Notes: a model not told the origin generated them from the letters alone. Counted from the first letter of the stretch, positions 1 through 7,519 are shown. The stretch: DNA of 9,610 nt from JBICHM01 sp043101835 (GCA_043101835.1 JBICHM010000154.1:1-9610); one strand, 5' to 3'. Program-made: numbers and translations.

Positions 1-147
1 CCCCCGGTGCTGATCAGCCTGCCGTTCAAGCTGCTGCTCTTCGTGCTGGTGGACGGCTGGCAGCTGATCGTGGGGGCGCTGCTCATGAGTTTCGAGCAGC
101 CCGAGACGGCGGCGCGACTGTCGGCGGTCGCGGCGGGCGGCGGGTGA
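1..147 (+). CDS. fliP: FliP, flagellar export gate protein (3' end only)
   Basis: Frame 1 is open from the first base to the TGA at 145-147 and gives the last 48 residues of FliP. The stretch LPFKLLLFVLVDGWQLIVG is the highly conserved last membrane segment of the FliP family. FliP forms the core pore of the flagellar type III export gate with FliQ and FliR. The N-terminal part lies upstream of the window. The tail after the last helix is short and rich in Ala and Gly, so it is unlikely to be a conserved domain. fliQ starts 18 nt downstream, the usual fliP-fliQ-fliR order. The identity rests on a short but very characteristic segment plus gene order. Confidence 0.93.
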   Translation, partial: PPVLISLPFKLLLFVLVDGWQLIVGALLMSFEQPETAARLSAVAAGGG

Positions 148-165
148 ACGGGGTGGGGGTAGGCG

Positions 166-438
166 ATGCCGATCGATGAGACGATGCTCGACGCCGTGCG
201 CGTGGCGTTGATGACCGCGATCAAGATCGCCGCGCCGATGCTCGCGGCGGGTGTGGCGATCGGACTGCTGATCAGCATCGTGCAGTCGATCACCAGCATC
301 CAGGACCAGACGCTCACCTTTGTGCCGAAGATCTTCGTAATGCTCGCCGTCGCCGTCGTGCTGCTGTCGTGGCTCGCTGCGCGCCTCGCCGCGTTCGCCG
401 CCGAGATGTTCGACCTCACCGCGCTCCTGCGCAGCTAG
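166..438 (+). CDS. fliQ: FliQ, flagellar export gate protein
   Basis: This 90-residue protein has two long hydrophobic helices (about residues 15-40 and 52-77), the normal size and layout of FliQ. The family wording is present: APMLAAGVAIGLLISIVQSITSIQDQTLTFVPKI contains the GxxxSIxQxxTxIxxQTLxFxPK pattern typical of FliQ. It acts in the inner membrane as part of the FliP-FliQ-FliR export gate. The ATG at 166 is chosen because it gives the standard FliQ start. Upstream there is only a G-rich run (GGGGGT) as a weak ribosome binding site, so translational coupling to fliP, which ends 18 nt before, is likely. fliR follows after 13 nt. Confidence 0.96.
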   Translation: MPIDETMLDAVRVALMTAIKIAAPMLAAGVAIGLLISIVQSITSIQDQTLTFVPKIFVMLAVAVVLLSWLAARLAAFAAEMFDLTALLRS

Positions 439-451
439 GCGCCCCGTCCCC

Positions 452-1252
452 ATGCCCGAGGAACTCAGCGCGCTGATGGCCTACGCACCGCCTTTCGCGG
501 CCGTGCTTGCTCGCCTTGGCGGGCTGTTTATCTTCGCGCCGCTGCTCTCCGGCGCCATTCTGCCGGTGCGCCTGAAGGTCATGCTGCTGCTCGCGCTCGC
601 GGCGTGCGTGTTCCCGATCGTCGATCACCAGCCGCTCACCGGCGTTCCGCTCGAGATGGCCACGATCGTGCCGATCATCGTCGCCGAGACGACGGTCGGC
701 CTCGTCATCGGGCTGCTCATGCTGCTGCCGATCGCCGGTGTGCAGGTGGCCGGCGTGATGATGGGGCAGCAGATGGGCCTGTCGCTCGCGGATGTCATCG
801 ATCCCACCCTTGAATCGCAGGCCGACACGATCGGGCAGATGCTCTCGTTCCTGGCCTTCGGCGCGTACCTCGCGGCGGGCGGGCTGGAACTCGCCGTCGG
901 CGGCGTCGTGACGACCTTCCACAACGTGCCGCTGGGGGCGCTCGCGGTGGGGGGTGAGGAGCCGCTGCGCCTGCTCGTCGGCCTGTTGACGGCGGGGTAC
1001 GACCTGGCGACGCGCATCGCGGCGCCGGCGCTGTGCATCATCTTCGTGGAGTCGGTCGCGATGGCCTTCCTCATGAAGACCGCGCCGCAGCTGAACGTGC
1101 TGAGCGTCGGCTTTCCCATCCGCATCATGGCGGGGCTCACGGCGGTTCTGGCGAGCGTGATCTTCATCCACGAGGCGATCCGCCCCGATGTCAGCGGCGC
1201 GATCGAGACGGCGGTGCGGTGGGCGGCGTCGCTCGGACCGGCGGGAACCTAG
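452..1252 (+). CDS. fliR: FliR, flagellar export gate protein
   Basis: This 266-residue integral membrane protein is close to the usual FliR length of about 260. It has several hydrophobic segments, with ARLGGLFIFAPLLSG near residues 20-34 (the typical FliR first-helix wording), a Leu/Ile-rich stretch from about 38 to 54, and further helices to about residue 250. FliR completes the helical FliPQR export gate in the inner membrane at the base of the flagellum. The ATG at 452 is 13 nt after fliQ; no clear Shine-Dalgarno sequence precedes it, which suggests coupling to fliQ translation. flhB follows after 31 nt. Gene order fliP-fliQ-fliR-flhB is the common bacterial arrangement and supports the call. 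Confidence 0.95.
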   Translation: MPEELSALMAYAPPFAAVLARLGGLFIFAPLLSGAILPVRLKVMLLLALAACVFPIVDHQPLTGVPLEMATIVPIIVAETTVGLVIGLLMLLPIAGVQVAGVMMGQQMGLSLADVIDPTLESQADTIGQMLSFLAFGAYLAAGGLELAVGGVVTTFHNVPLGALAVGGEEPLRLLVGLLTAGYDLATRIAAPALCIIFVESVAMAFLMKTAPQLNVLSVGFPIRIMAGLTAVLASVIFIHEAIRPDVSGAIETAVRWAASLGPAGT

Positions 1253-1283
1253 GCAGGACACTCAGGCAGGCGGCGAAGGACCG

Positions 1284-2354
1284 ATGGCCGAAGACCTTGG
1301 CGAAAAGACCGAAGACCCCACGCCGAAGCGCAGGAGCGAGGCGCGCGAGAAGGGGGATGTTGCGCGCAGCCAGGAGGTGTCCGCGGCGGTCATCCTTATC
1401 GCCGCGCTGCTCGTGCTGCTCATCTTCGGCGGGGGGCTGGCGGCGAGCATGGCCACGATCCTGCGCCGCACGCTGGCGCCCGATGTCGTCGGTGGGAACA
1501 TCACCGCGGCGTCGCTCAGCGGCCCGACGCTCTTCTCGTTCTGGGAGACGGTGCGGATGGTCGCGCCGGTGACGCTGTTGCTGGCCGGCGCGGCGATCCT
1601 CTCGCAGATCGGGCAGTTCGGGCTGCTCTTCACGCTCAAGCCGCTCGCGCCGAAGCTGAACCGGCTCGACCCGATCAAGGGCGCATCGAAGTTCATCGAC
1701 AAGAAGAAGATGATGAAGGGCGCGCTGGACACGGTGAAGTTCGCGTGCATCTTCCTGATCGTCGCCGCCGTGTGCGCTGCGCGCATGCCGATGATCGCCG
1801 CGCTCCCGAGCCTCACGATGGAGGGCGCGGTGGTGGTCTCCGGGCGGATCATGCTCGAGGTCACGCTCTGGCTGCTCGCGGTGATGCTTGTCATCGCGGT
1901 GATCGACTTCGTCTTCCAGCGCTGGCGCCACAAGGAGCAGCTGAAGATGACCAAGCAGGAGGTCAAGGACGAGCGCAAGAGCAGCGAGGGCGATCCGCAG
2001 GTCAAGCAGCGCCGGTTCAGCCTGTACCAGAAGCTCGTGCTGCAGCAGCTGCAGAGCGCCGTGCCGCGCGCGGATGTGATCGTCACCAACCCCACGCACT
2101 TCGCGGTGGCGCTCGCCTACGACGCCGAAAAGATGGGGGCGCCGCGTGTCGTCGCGAAGGGCGCCGATCATCTGGCCATCCGCATTCGCCTGCTCGCGGC
2201 GAGCCACGGCGTGCCCATCATCGAACGCCCGCCACTGGCGCGCGGGCTTTATTACGGCGTCGAGGTCGGGCGTGAAGTGCCCGTCGAGCACTACGAGGCG
2301 GTGGCCGAGGTGCTCGCGTATGTCTACCGGCTCGAGGGACGCGCCGCCTCCTGA
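1284..2354 (+). CDS. flhB: FlhB, flagellar export substrate-specificity switch protein
   Basis: FlhB sits in the inner membrane beside the FliPQR gate and switches export from rod/hook to filament substrates after self-cleavage. The protein (356 residues) starts MAEDLGEKTEDPTPKR, the classic FlhB opening, so the ATG at 1284 is preferred over the longer in-frame extension from 1188, which would overlap fliR. GAAGGA at 1275-1280 is a ribosome binding site at short spacing (3 nt). Four hydrophobic segments lie between about residues 30 and 215. They are followed by a charged linker (KMTKQEVKDERKSSEGDP) and the cytoplasmic domain. The autocleavage motif NPTH is intact at residues 269-272, so cleavage between Asn269 and Pro270 should be possible. 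The tail is short. flhA begins 27 nt later. Confidence 0.97.
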   Translation: MAEDLGEKTEDPTPKRRSEAREKGDVARSQEVSAAVILIAALLVLLIFGGGLAASMATILRRTLAPDVVGGNITAASLSGPTLFSFWETVRMVAPVTLLLAGAAILSQIGQFGLLFTLKPLAPKLNRLDPIKGASKFIDKKKMMKGALDTVKFACIFLIVAAVCAARMPMIAALPSLTMEGAVVVSGRIMLEVTLWLLAVMLVIAVIDFVFQRWRHKEQLKMTKQEVKDERKSSEGDPQVKQRRFSLYQKLVLQQLQSAVPRADVIVTNPTHFAVALAYDAEKMGAPRVVAKGADHLAIRIRLLAASHGVPIIERPPLARGLYYGVEVGREVPVEHYEAVAEVLAYVYRLEGRAAS

Positions 2355-2381
2355 GGCGGCTGAAGGAGACGACGAAGCGCG

Positions 2382-4550
2382 ATGGCGGCGAAGATGCTCG
2401 ACAGACCGGTGCCGAACTGGGCGCGATTCGTCGCGCGCCATCGCGGTCTGCTCGCGCCGATCGGGTTTATCTCGCTGCTGATCGTCATCATCGTCCCGCT
2501 GCCGCCGGTGGCGATGGACGTGCTCATCGCGCTGAATCTGTCACTGGCGGTCATCACGCTGCTGACGACGGTGTACATCAAGGATGTGCTCGAGTTCAGC
2601 GTCTTCCCCGCGCTGCTGCTCGGGGCGACGCTCTTTCGTCTGGTGCTGAACGTCGCCTCGACGCGGCTGATCCTCACGGCCGACGCCAACAGCCCGCAGG
2701 AGGCGATCGGTGTCGCCGGGCGCGTGATCAGCGCCTTCGGCACCTTCGTCGCCGGCGAGAGCCTTGTCGTCGGCGGCATCATCTTCCTCATCCTCGTCAT
2801 TGTGCAGTTCGTGGTGATCACCAAGGGCGCCACGCGCATCAGCGAGGTCGCCGCCCGATTCACCCTCGATGCGCTGCCCGGCAAGCAGATGGCCATCGAC
2901 GCCGACCTCAACGCCGGCATCATCAGTGAGAACGACGCGCGCACCCGGCGCGAGAAGATCCAGCGCGAGGCCGATTTCTTCGGCGCCATGGACGGCGCCA
3001 GCAAGTTCGTGCGCGGCGACGCCACCGCCGGCCTCATCATCACCGCGGTCAATATCCTCGGCGGCTTCGCGGTCGGCGCCATCGAGAAGGGCTGGAGCGT
3101 GCCCGAAACGCTCGCCGTCTTCACCAAGCTGACCATCGGCGACGGACTCGTCAGCCAGATCCCGTCGTTCATCCTCGCGATCGCCGCGGGTCTCATCGTC
3201 ACCCGCTCGGGCTCCAAGGAGTCGCTGGGCGACGAGATGTCCAGCCAGTTGTCGAACCGCCCGGTGTCGCTGGCGATCGCGGCGGGCTTCCTCGCGGTGC
3301 TCGCCTTCACCCCGCTGCCGGCCGCGCCGCTGCTTGCGGTCAGTGGCGTCATGCTGCTGGTCGCCTACTTCATGAACTCCCAGGGGCGGGCCGATGCGCG
3401 CGCTGAGCAGCAGGAGAAGCAGCGCGAGCAGGCGGCGTCGCGCCCCGAGCCGCCGGCGGTCGACAAGCTCCTCAAGCTCGACACGATGGAGCTGGAGATC
3501 GGCTACGGCCTCGTTCCGCTGGTGGACGCCGGGCAGGGAGGCGACCTGCTCGACCGCATCGCTGCGACGCGCCGGCAACTGGCGGTCGAACTCGGCCTTG
3601 TCGTCCCGCCGGTTCGGATCCGCGACAACATGAGCCTCGAGCCGAATACCTACCGGGTGAAGATCCGCGGCGCCCCGGTCGATCAGGGCGACATCCTGCC
3701 CGGGCGCCTGCTCGCCATGGACGCGGGCGTCGCGACCGGCGCGATCGAGGGGCGCAAGACGCGCGAGCCGGCGTTCGGTCTCGACGCCTGGTGGATCGAC
3801 CCCGGCCAGAAGGACCGCGCCGAGGCGCTCAACTACACCGTGGTCGATCCGACGAGCGTCCTGGCGACCCACCTGAGCGAGATCGTCAAACGCCACGCCG
3901 ACGAGCTGCTGACGCGCGAGGAGGTGTCCAACATCGTCGAGCAGTTGAAGGAGCGCTGCCCCAAGCTGGTGGAGGAGACCATCCCCAACCTCGTGAAGCT
4001 GGGCGACCTGCAGAAGGTGCTGCAGGCGCTGCTGCGCGAGCGGGTGCCGATCCGCGACATGGAGACGGTGCTTGAGGTGCTCGCCGACTGGGGCCCACGG
4101 ACGAAGGACAGCGAGGTGCTCGTCGAGTACGTCCGCAACGGGCTGCGCCGGACGATCTGCCAGCTGCACGCCGTGCCGGGGGAGCCGGGGCCCGACGGGC
4201 GCCCGAAGCCGGAGCGGATTGTCTGCGTGACGCTCGACCCCGGGCTCGAGGACCTCATCAACGGCTACATCGATCGCAGCGGATCGGCCACGTCGTTCAG
4301 CATGCCGGCGCGCGCGGCCAACGCGGTGGCGCGACAGGTGATCGAGGCGCTCCAGCCGGTCATGAACGCGGGGCATCAGCCGGTGGTGCTGGCCAGCCCG
4401 CAGGTGCGCGCGGTCGTGCGCCAGATCCTCGAGCCACATCTGCCGCAGGCGTCGGTGCTGGGGTACAACGAAATCATGCCCAGCATCGAGGTGGAGTCGA
4501 TGGCGCTGGTGTCGGCGCCGACGGGGGAAGGGGCGGTGACGGCGGCGTGA
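2382..4550 (+). CDS. flhA: FlhA, flagellar export gate protein with cytoplasmic ring domain
   Basis: FlhA couples proton flow to protein export and docks export chaperones through a nonameric cytoplasmic ring. The 722-residue product is slightly longer than enterobacterial FlhA (about 690). About eight membrane segments fill residues 20-331. The FHIPEP family signature is between helices at residues 159-179, with RFTLDALPGKQMAIDADLN readable, followed by the conserved acidic/basic loop (ARTRREKIQREADFFGAMDG). A charged linker rich in Gln and Glu (about 336-355) joins the membrane part to the soluble FlhA_C domain (about 360-722), which contains IRDNMSLEPN, VDPTSVLATHLSE and ERVPIRDMETVLE. The start at ATG 2382 follows AAGGAG at 2363-2368 with 13 nt spacing; an in-frame ATG at 2394 is an alternative. 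It ends the membrane-gate block; a 142-nt gap follows. Confidence 0.97.
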   Translation: MAAKMLDRPVPNWARFVARHRGLLAPIGFISLLIVIIVPLPPVAMDVLIALNLSLAVITLLTTVYIKDVLEFSVFPALLLGATLFRLVLNVASTRLILTADANSPQEAIGVAGRVISAFGTFVAGESLVVGGIIFLILVIVQFVVITKGATRISEVAARFTLDALPGKQMAIDADLNAGIISENDARTRREKIQREADFFGAMDGASKFVRGDATAGLIITAVNILGGFAVGAIEKGWSVPETLAVFTKLTIGDGLVSQIPSFILAIAAGLIVTRSGSKESLGDEMSSQLSNRPVSLAIAAGFLAVLAFTPLPAAPLLAVSGVMLLVAYFMNSQGRADARAEQQEKQREQAASRPEPPAVDKLLKLDTMELEIGYGLVPLVDAGQGGDLLDRIAATRRQLAVELGLVVPPVRIRDNMSLEPNTYRVKIRGAPVDQGDILPGRLLAMDAGVATGAIEGRKTREPAFGLDAWWIDPGQKDRAEALNYTVVDPTSVLATHLSEIVKRHADELLTREEVSNIVEQLKERCPKLVEETIPNLVKLGDLQKVLQALLRERVPIRDMETVLEVLADWGPRTKDSEVLVEYVRNGLRRTICQLHAVPGEPGPDGRPKPERIVCVTLDPGLEDLINGYIDRSGSATSFSMPARAANAVARQVIEALQPVMNAGHQPVVLASPQVRAVVRQILEPHLPQASVLGYNEIMPSIEVESMALVSAPTGEGAVTAA

Positions 4551-4574
4551 AGTTGGGGTTCACAAACTTTCCGC

Positions 4575-4603
4575 TGGACAGCGACGCCCCGAGGCGGTAC
4601 ACA
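4575..4603 (+). promoter_or_regulatory. Candidate sigma-70-type promoter for flhF-flhG
   Basis: TGGACA (4575-4580) matches the TTGACA -35 consensus at 5 of 6 positions. After exactly 17 nt it is followed by TACACA (4598-4603), which matches TATAAT at only 3 of 6. It lies in the only sizeable gap between the export-gate genes and flhF. The spacer carries a small inverted repeat (CGCC/GGCG, 4585-4596). The weak -10 makes this a candidate only; read-through from the flhA transcript is also likely. Confidence 0.35.
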
Positions 4604-4692
4604 CCGCACTTCGGCGCGTGCGTTTCAGGCGCGTCGGAGACGCGACCCGGCGCCGGCAGGAGGCTGGCCAAACGGGAGCCACGGAGGGCGGC
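4604..4692 (+). promoter_or_regulatory. Structured untranslated leader before flhF
   Basis: This non-coding stretch between the candidate promoter and the flhF start holds a perfect 6-bp hairpin, CGCGTC (4630-4635) with loop GGA and GACGCG (4639-4644). It also holds a GC palindrome CCGGCGCCGG around 4647-4656 and a possible GGCT/AGCC pairing (4662-4665 with 4676-4679) around an A-rich loop. I compared it from memory with the c-di-GMP-I, cobalamin, SAH and glycine riboswitch patterns and none fits. It may be only a GC-rich leader. Confidence 0.3.
4683..4687 (+). promoter_or_regulatory. Ribosome binding site that fixes the flhF start
   Basis: GGAGG lies 5 nt before the GTG at 4693. This favours GTG 4693 over the longer in-frame GTG at 4618, whose extra 25 residues do not resemble FlhF. 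Confidence 0.75.
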
Positions 4693-6051
4693 GTGACGCT
4701 GAAGACTTACAGAGCGGCCTCCATCGCCGATGCGCTCAGCCAGATCAAGCGAGATCTGGGCGCTGATGCGGTCATCCTGCACACACGCACCTTCAAGAAC
4801 GGCGGGTTCCTCGGCTTCCGCGCCCGGCCGATGGTCGAGATCACGGCCTCGAGCGGGGTGAATGTCGTCAACCCGCTCGCGCGGCGCCCCAAGGCGCCCG
4901 CGCCGCGAAAGCCCAGCGCCATGCTCAGGCGCGCCTACGGCGTGCCGGACGACGCCCCGCTCGATACGCCGCCGGTCGAGAGCGCCGCGACGCGCGAGCC
5001 CGCGCCAACCCCCATCGCCGTCGCCGAGCCCGCCCCGGAGGCGCCGATGCCCCAGGCCGAGCCAGGCGCACTGCCGACAGCGCAGCCAGTCCGCGCTCGT
5101 AGTGTGCCGGCGTGCGAGGTGACGCCCGTGGCGGTCGCGGACTCGGCCCTTTCGCTGCAGATGAGCGATGAGATTGCGTCCATCAAGCGACTCGTCGGCC
5201 AGGTGCTGCAGAAGAGCAGGGGGGGCGCCGCGCAGCCGACGATGCCCGAGTGCCTGTTCGAGCGGTACCTGAAGCTGATCGAATCCGAGGTCGCGGCGGA
5301 CATCGCCGATGAGGTCGTCGGGCGTGTCCGGGACGAGTTGTCGTTCGACGAACTCAACAACGACGCCGTCGAGCATGAGACGGTGCTGCGCCGCCTCTCG
5401 GCGTACGTGCCTGTCTGCGACGAGGCGCCGCGCCCCGGACGCTGCGCCGATGGGCGCCCGCTGACGATCGCCCTCGTCGGGCCCACCGGCGTCGGGAAGA
5501 CCACCACGATCGCAAAGCTCGCGGCCACCTACCGCTTGCGCTACAACCGCAAGGTGGGCCTGCTCACTTGCGACACCTACCGAATCGCGGCTGTCGATCA
5601 GCTCCGCACCTACGCGAACATCATGGGCGTCCCGCTTCGGGTCGCCCAGTCGGCGGCGGAGGTCGAGGCGGCCTGCGAGGCCTTCGCCGATTTCGACGCC
5701 GTGTTGATCGACACCGCCGGACGCAGCCAGCACGACGCGCCCCGTCTCGACGAACTGCGGGCCCTGCTCGAGGCCGCGCGGCCCCACGAGACGCACCTGG
5801 TGCTCTCCGGCGCCGCCAGCGAGAGCGTCCTGCTGAAGGCGGCGGAGCGCTTCCGCCCGCTGGGTCCGAATCGCGTTATCTTCACGAAGCTCGACGAGAC
5901 GGTGTCCTTCGGCGTGCTGGTGAATGCAGCCCGCCGCATCGGCGCCGGTTTGTCGTTCGTGACGACCGGGCAGGAAGTGCCCGACCACATCGAGCCGGGG
6001 CGCGCCGATCGTCTGGCGCGTCTCGTTCTCGACGGAGGGTTCGCGCGGTGA
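4693..6051 (+). CDS. flhF: FlhF, SRP-type GTPase for flagellum placement
   Basis: FlhF is a signal-recognition-particle-type GTPase that recruits early flagellar parts to the correct (usually polar) membrane site. The 452-residue protein begins (V/M)TLKTYRA, the normal FlhF start. The N-terminal B domain covers about residues 1-55. A Pro/Ala-rich linker covers about 62-150. The helical N domain is about 155-245 and the GTPase domain 257-452. G motifs are all visible: P-loop GPTGVGKT (263-270), DTYRIAAVDQL from Asp294, DTAGRS (340-345) and TKLDE (398-402). The GTG start at 4693 has GGAGG 5 nt upstream. The stop overlaps the flhG start by 4 nt, so the two are translated together; FlhG is the known partner that stimulates FlhF GTPase activity. 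Confidence 0.96.
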   Translation: MTLKTYRAASIADALSQIKRDLGADAVILHTRTFKNGGFLGFRARPMVEITASSGVNVVNPLARRPKAPAPRKPSAMLRRAYGVPDDAPLDTPPVESAATREPAPTPIAVAEPAPEAPMPQAEPGALPTAQPVRARSVPACEVTPVAVADSALSLQMSDEIASIKRLVGQVLQKSRGGAAQPTMPECLFERYLKLIESEVAADIADEVVGRVRDELSFDELNNDAVEHETVLRRLSAYVPVCDEAPRPGRCADGRPLTIALVGPTGVGKTTTIAKLAATYRLRYNRKVGLLTCDTYRIAAVDQLRTYANIMGVPLRVAQSAAEVEAACEAFADFDAVLIDTAGRSQHDAPRLDELRALLEAARPHETHLVLSGAASESVLLKAAERFRPLGPNRVIFTKLDETVSFGVLVNAARRIGAGLSFVTTGQEVPDHIEPGRADRLARLVLDGGFAR

Positions 6052-7064
6052 CGACGCAGACCAGCCACGCCTCGGCGGTCGCCGAAGACCAGGCGTCGCA
6101 CCTGCGCGCGCTCTTTGCGCAGTCCGGCACGCGTGAGCGCGCGCCCGAGACGCGCCAGCGCCGTCATGAGCCCTCGCAGGACGCGCGAGCCGCCGCCGCG
6201 CCCAGCGCGCCGCCCGCCTGGCCGCTTGCGCGCACCGGGTCGCCGGCGATCGTCGCGATCGCCTCGGGCAAGGGCGGCGTCGGCAAGACGAGCCTGTGCG
6301 TGAATCTCGCCGCGGCCATGGCGCTGCGCGGGCGTCGCGTCACGCTGCTCGACGGCGACCTTGGCCTCGCCAACGCGGATGTGCTCTGCGGCGTGAAGGT
6401 CGCCAACCACCTGGGGCACCTGCTCGCCGGGCGGCGCACTTTGCAGGAGATCCTCGTTCCGGCGCCGGGCGGGTTTCGCCTGCTGCCGGGGGCGAGCGGG
6501 CTCGCGGCGATCGCACAGGCCGCGGAGGAACGCCCCGCGTCACTGCTCAAGCGGCTCGCGCCGCTCGAGCGCGACACCGACGTGCTGATCATCGACTGCG
6601 GCGCCGGCATCTCGAAGGCTGTGCGATCATTCCTCTACGCCGCGGACGCGCCGATCGTCGTCACCACGCCCGAGCCGACCTCGATCACCGACGCCTACGC
6701 GATGCTCAAGCTCACGCTCGCCGACCGGCGCCGCCAGGGCGCGGTTGCGCGGTCCCCCTGGCTGATCGTGAACAACGCAAAGAACGAACGTGAAGCGTTC
6801 GGCGTGCATCGGCGCATCGCAACGGTGTGCGAACGCTTCGTGGGCGAGGCGCCGGCGCTCGCGGGCTGGGCGCCGACGGACGCCGTCGTTCGCAACGCGG
6901 TGTACGCCCGAACACCGTTCGTGGTGGGGGAGCCGACAAGCCGCGCAACCCGCGCTGTGCGCGAGATCGCCGATCATCTCGCTGATCGGCTGCGTCTGAG
7001 CCAGACGCCCGAGAAGTCGGGGCGCGGCCCGATTGCCCGACTGCTGGACGCCCTGCGCTCCTGA
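6048..7064 (+). CDS. flhG: FlhG (FleN/YlxH), MinD-like ATPase controlling flagellum number
   Basis: FlhG is a membrane-associated MinD/ParA-type ATPase that limits flagellum number and activates FlhF GTP hydrolysis. In the 338-residue protein the N-terminal activator motif DQASHLR (residues 14-20) fits the FlhG DQAxxLR pattern. The deviant Walker A motif KGGVGKT is at 75-81, with the signature lysine 75. DGDLGLANADVLCG follows from Asp102, and IIDCGAGIS with Asp183 is the switch II type motif. The C-terminal region ends in an amphipathic helix-like tail. The GTG start at 6048 overlaps the flhF stop as GTGA and has GGAGGG at 6034-6039, 8 nt upstream. The linker between the activator helix and the ATPase domain (about 21-66) is long, Arg/Ala/Pro-rich and probably disordered. 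Confidence 0.96.
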   Translation: MTTQTSHASAVAEDQASHLRALFAQSGTRERAPETRQRRHEPSQDARAAAAPSAPPAWPLARTGSPAIVAIASGKGGVGKTSLCVNLAAAMALRGRRVTLLDGDLGLANADVLCGVKVANHLGHLLAGRRTLQEILVPAPGGFRLLPGASGLAAIAQAAEERPASLLKRLAPLERDTDVLIIDCGAGISKAVRSFLYAADAPIVVTTPEPTSITDAYAMLKLTLADRRRQGAVARSPWLIVNNAKNEREAFGVHRRIATVCERFVGEAPALAGWAPTDAVVRNAVYARTPFVVGEPTSRATRAVREIADHLADRLRLSQTPEKSGRGPIARLLDALRS

Positions 7065-7120
7065 TAACGCGGTCGGACCTGCGAGAAATTTTTCAAGCGG
7101 ATTGAAGCCGGAGCGCCGGC

Positions 7121-7447
7121 GTGCCGATGCACAGAGGCTCAAGCTTCGAGTCGATCGATGCGCGCACGCGGGAGTCGCCGTTGACGCAGACGGATGTTCC
7201 AAAGCTCTTCGCCGGATGCAGTGGCCTGGCCGCCTTCGCGATCGCGATCATCGTCGGCCTCGCCGCCGACAACCCGACCGACACGATTCTTCTGCGCGCC
7301 GTCGTGAGCATGACGGCGTGCTTCTTCCTTGGATCACTGCTCGGCGTCGCGGCCGAGGCGGCGCTGCGCGAAACGACGCGCGCGCGCCTTGCGTCCGAAG
7401 TCGAGGCGCCGTCGGCCGAGCGGCCGAACGAGCCACAGAATATTTAG
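7121..7447 (+). CDS. Small two-helix membrane protein of unknown function
   Basis: I do not recognise this protein. As read from GTG 7121 it has 108 residues. Helix 1 spans about residues 29-48 (AGCSGLAAFAIAIIVGLAAD), followed by a short polar turn NPTDT. Helix 2 spans about 56-79 (LLRAVVSMTACFFLGSLLG), and a charged Arg/Glu/Pro-rich tail follows. The start is uncertain. GTG 7121 has GGAG at 7110-7113 with 7 nt spacing; ATG 7127 is 2 codons in; TTG 7181 has GGAG at 7171-7174 with 6 nt spacing and would give an 88-residue form. The gene lies 56 nt after flhG and directly before a terminator, so it is probably the last gene of the flhF-flhG unit. G/C-rich third positions support real coding. 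Confidence 0.75.
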   Translation: MPMHRGSSFESIDARTRESPLTQTDVPKLFAGCSGLAAFAIAIIVGLAADNPTDTILLRAVVSMTACFFLGSLLGVAAEAALRETTRARLASEVEAPSAERPNEPQNI

Positions 7448-7456
7448 CGGATTTTC

Positions 7457-7477
7457 GACAGCGGAGGCTGTCTTTTT
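7457..7477 (+). terminator. Intrinsic terminator after the flhF-flhG unit
   Basis: A perfect inverted repeat, GACAGC (7457-7462), loop GGAG, GCTGTC (7467-7472), is followed at once by five T residues (7473-7477). It begins 10 nt after the stop of the small membrane protein. This is the textbook layout of a rho-independent terminator, though the stem is short. The T-run is unusual in such GC-rich DNA. Confidence 0.75.
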
Positions 7478-7495
7478 CGGACCCGTCGGTATAGT
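7468..7495 (+). promoter_or_regulatory. Candidate promoter of the sigma factor gene
   Basis: TATAGT (7490-7495), inside GGTATAGTG, is a good -10 element (5 of 6 to TATAAT). A weak -35, CTGTCT (7468-7473), lies 16 nt upstream and sits inside the 3' arm and T-run of the terminator. Transcription would start near 7502, giving a leader of about 110 nt. A typical FliA-type promoter (TAAA with GCCGATAA) is not seen here, so autoregulation is not evident. Confidence 0.5.
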
Positions 7496-7519
7496 GAACG
7501 CCAACTAAAGGCTGCCCAG

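Noticed and set aside
1188..1283. Longer FlhB start at 1188
   Set aside because: It would overlap fliR by 65 nt and add an Arg-rich tail foreign to the family; the classic FlhB opening begins at ATG 1284.
2541..4439. A 632-residue open frame on the minus strand opposite flhA, and similar long minus-strand frames opposite fliR, flhB, flhF, fliA and folK
   Set aside because: They are rich in Arg, His, Asp and Glu with no recognisable domain, lie opposite strongly conserved genes, and are the expected by-product of G/C-biased third positions in GC-rich DNA.
4620..4690. Riboswitch (c-di-GMP-I, cobalamin, SAH or glycine type) in the flhF leader
   Set aside because: Short stretches such as CCAAACGGGAGCCAC look suggestive, but the order of conserved elements does not match any of these classes as I know them.
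4618..4692. Longer FlhF start at GTG 4618
   Set aside because: The extra 25 residues are unlike FlhF, and GGAGG with the normal FlhF opening sits at GTG 4693.
7092..7106. Inverted repeat TTCAA-GCGGA-TTGAA between flhG and the small membrane protein, as a terminator
   Set aside because: The arms are only 5 bp and AT-rich, with no T-run downstream on the plus strand; it is too weak to call.
7130..7165. FliA-type promoter (TCAAG with GTCGATCG) before the small membrane protein
   Set aside because: The spacing and the -10 half are poor matches to TAAA-N15-GCCGATAA, and the element would lie inside the probable coding sequence.
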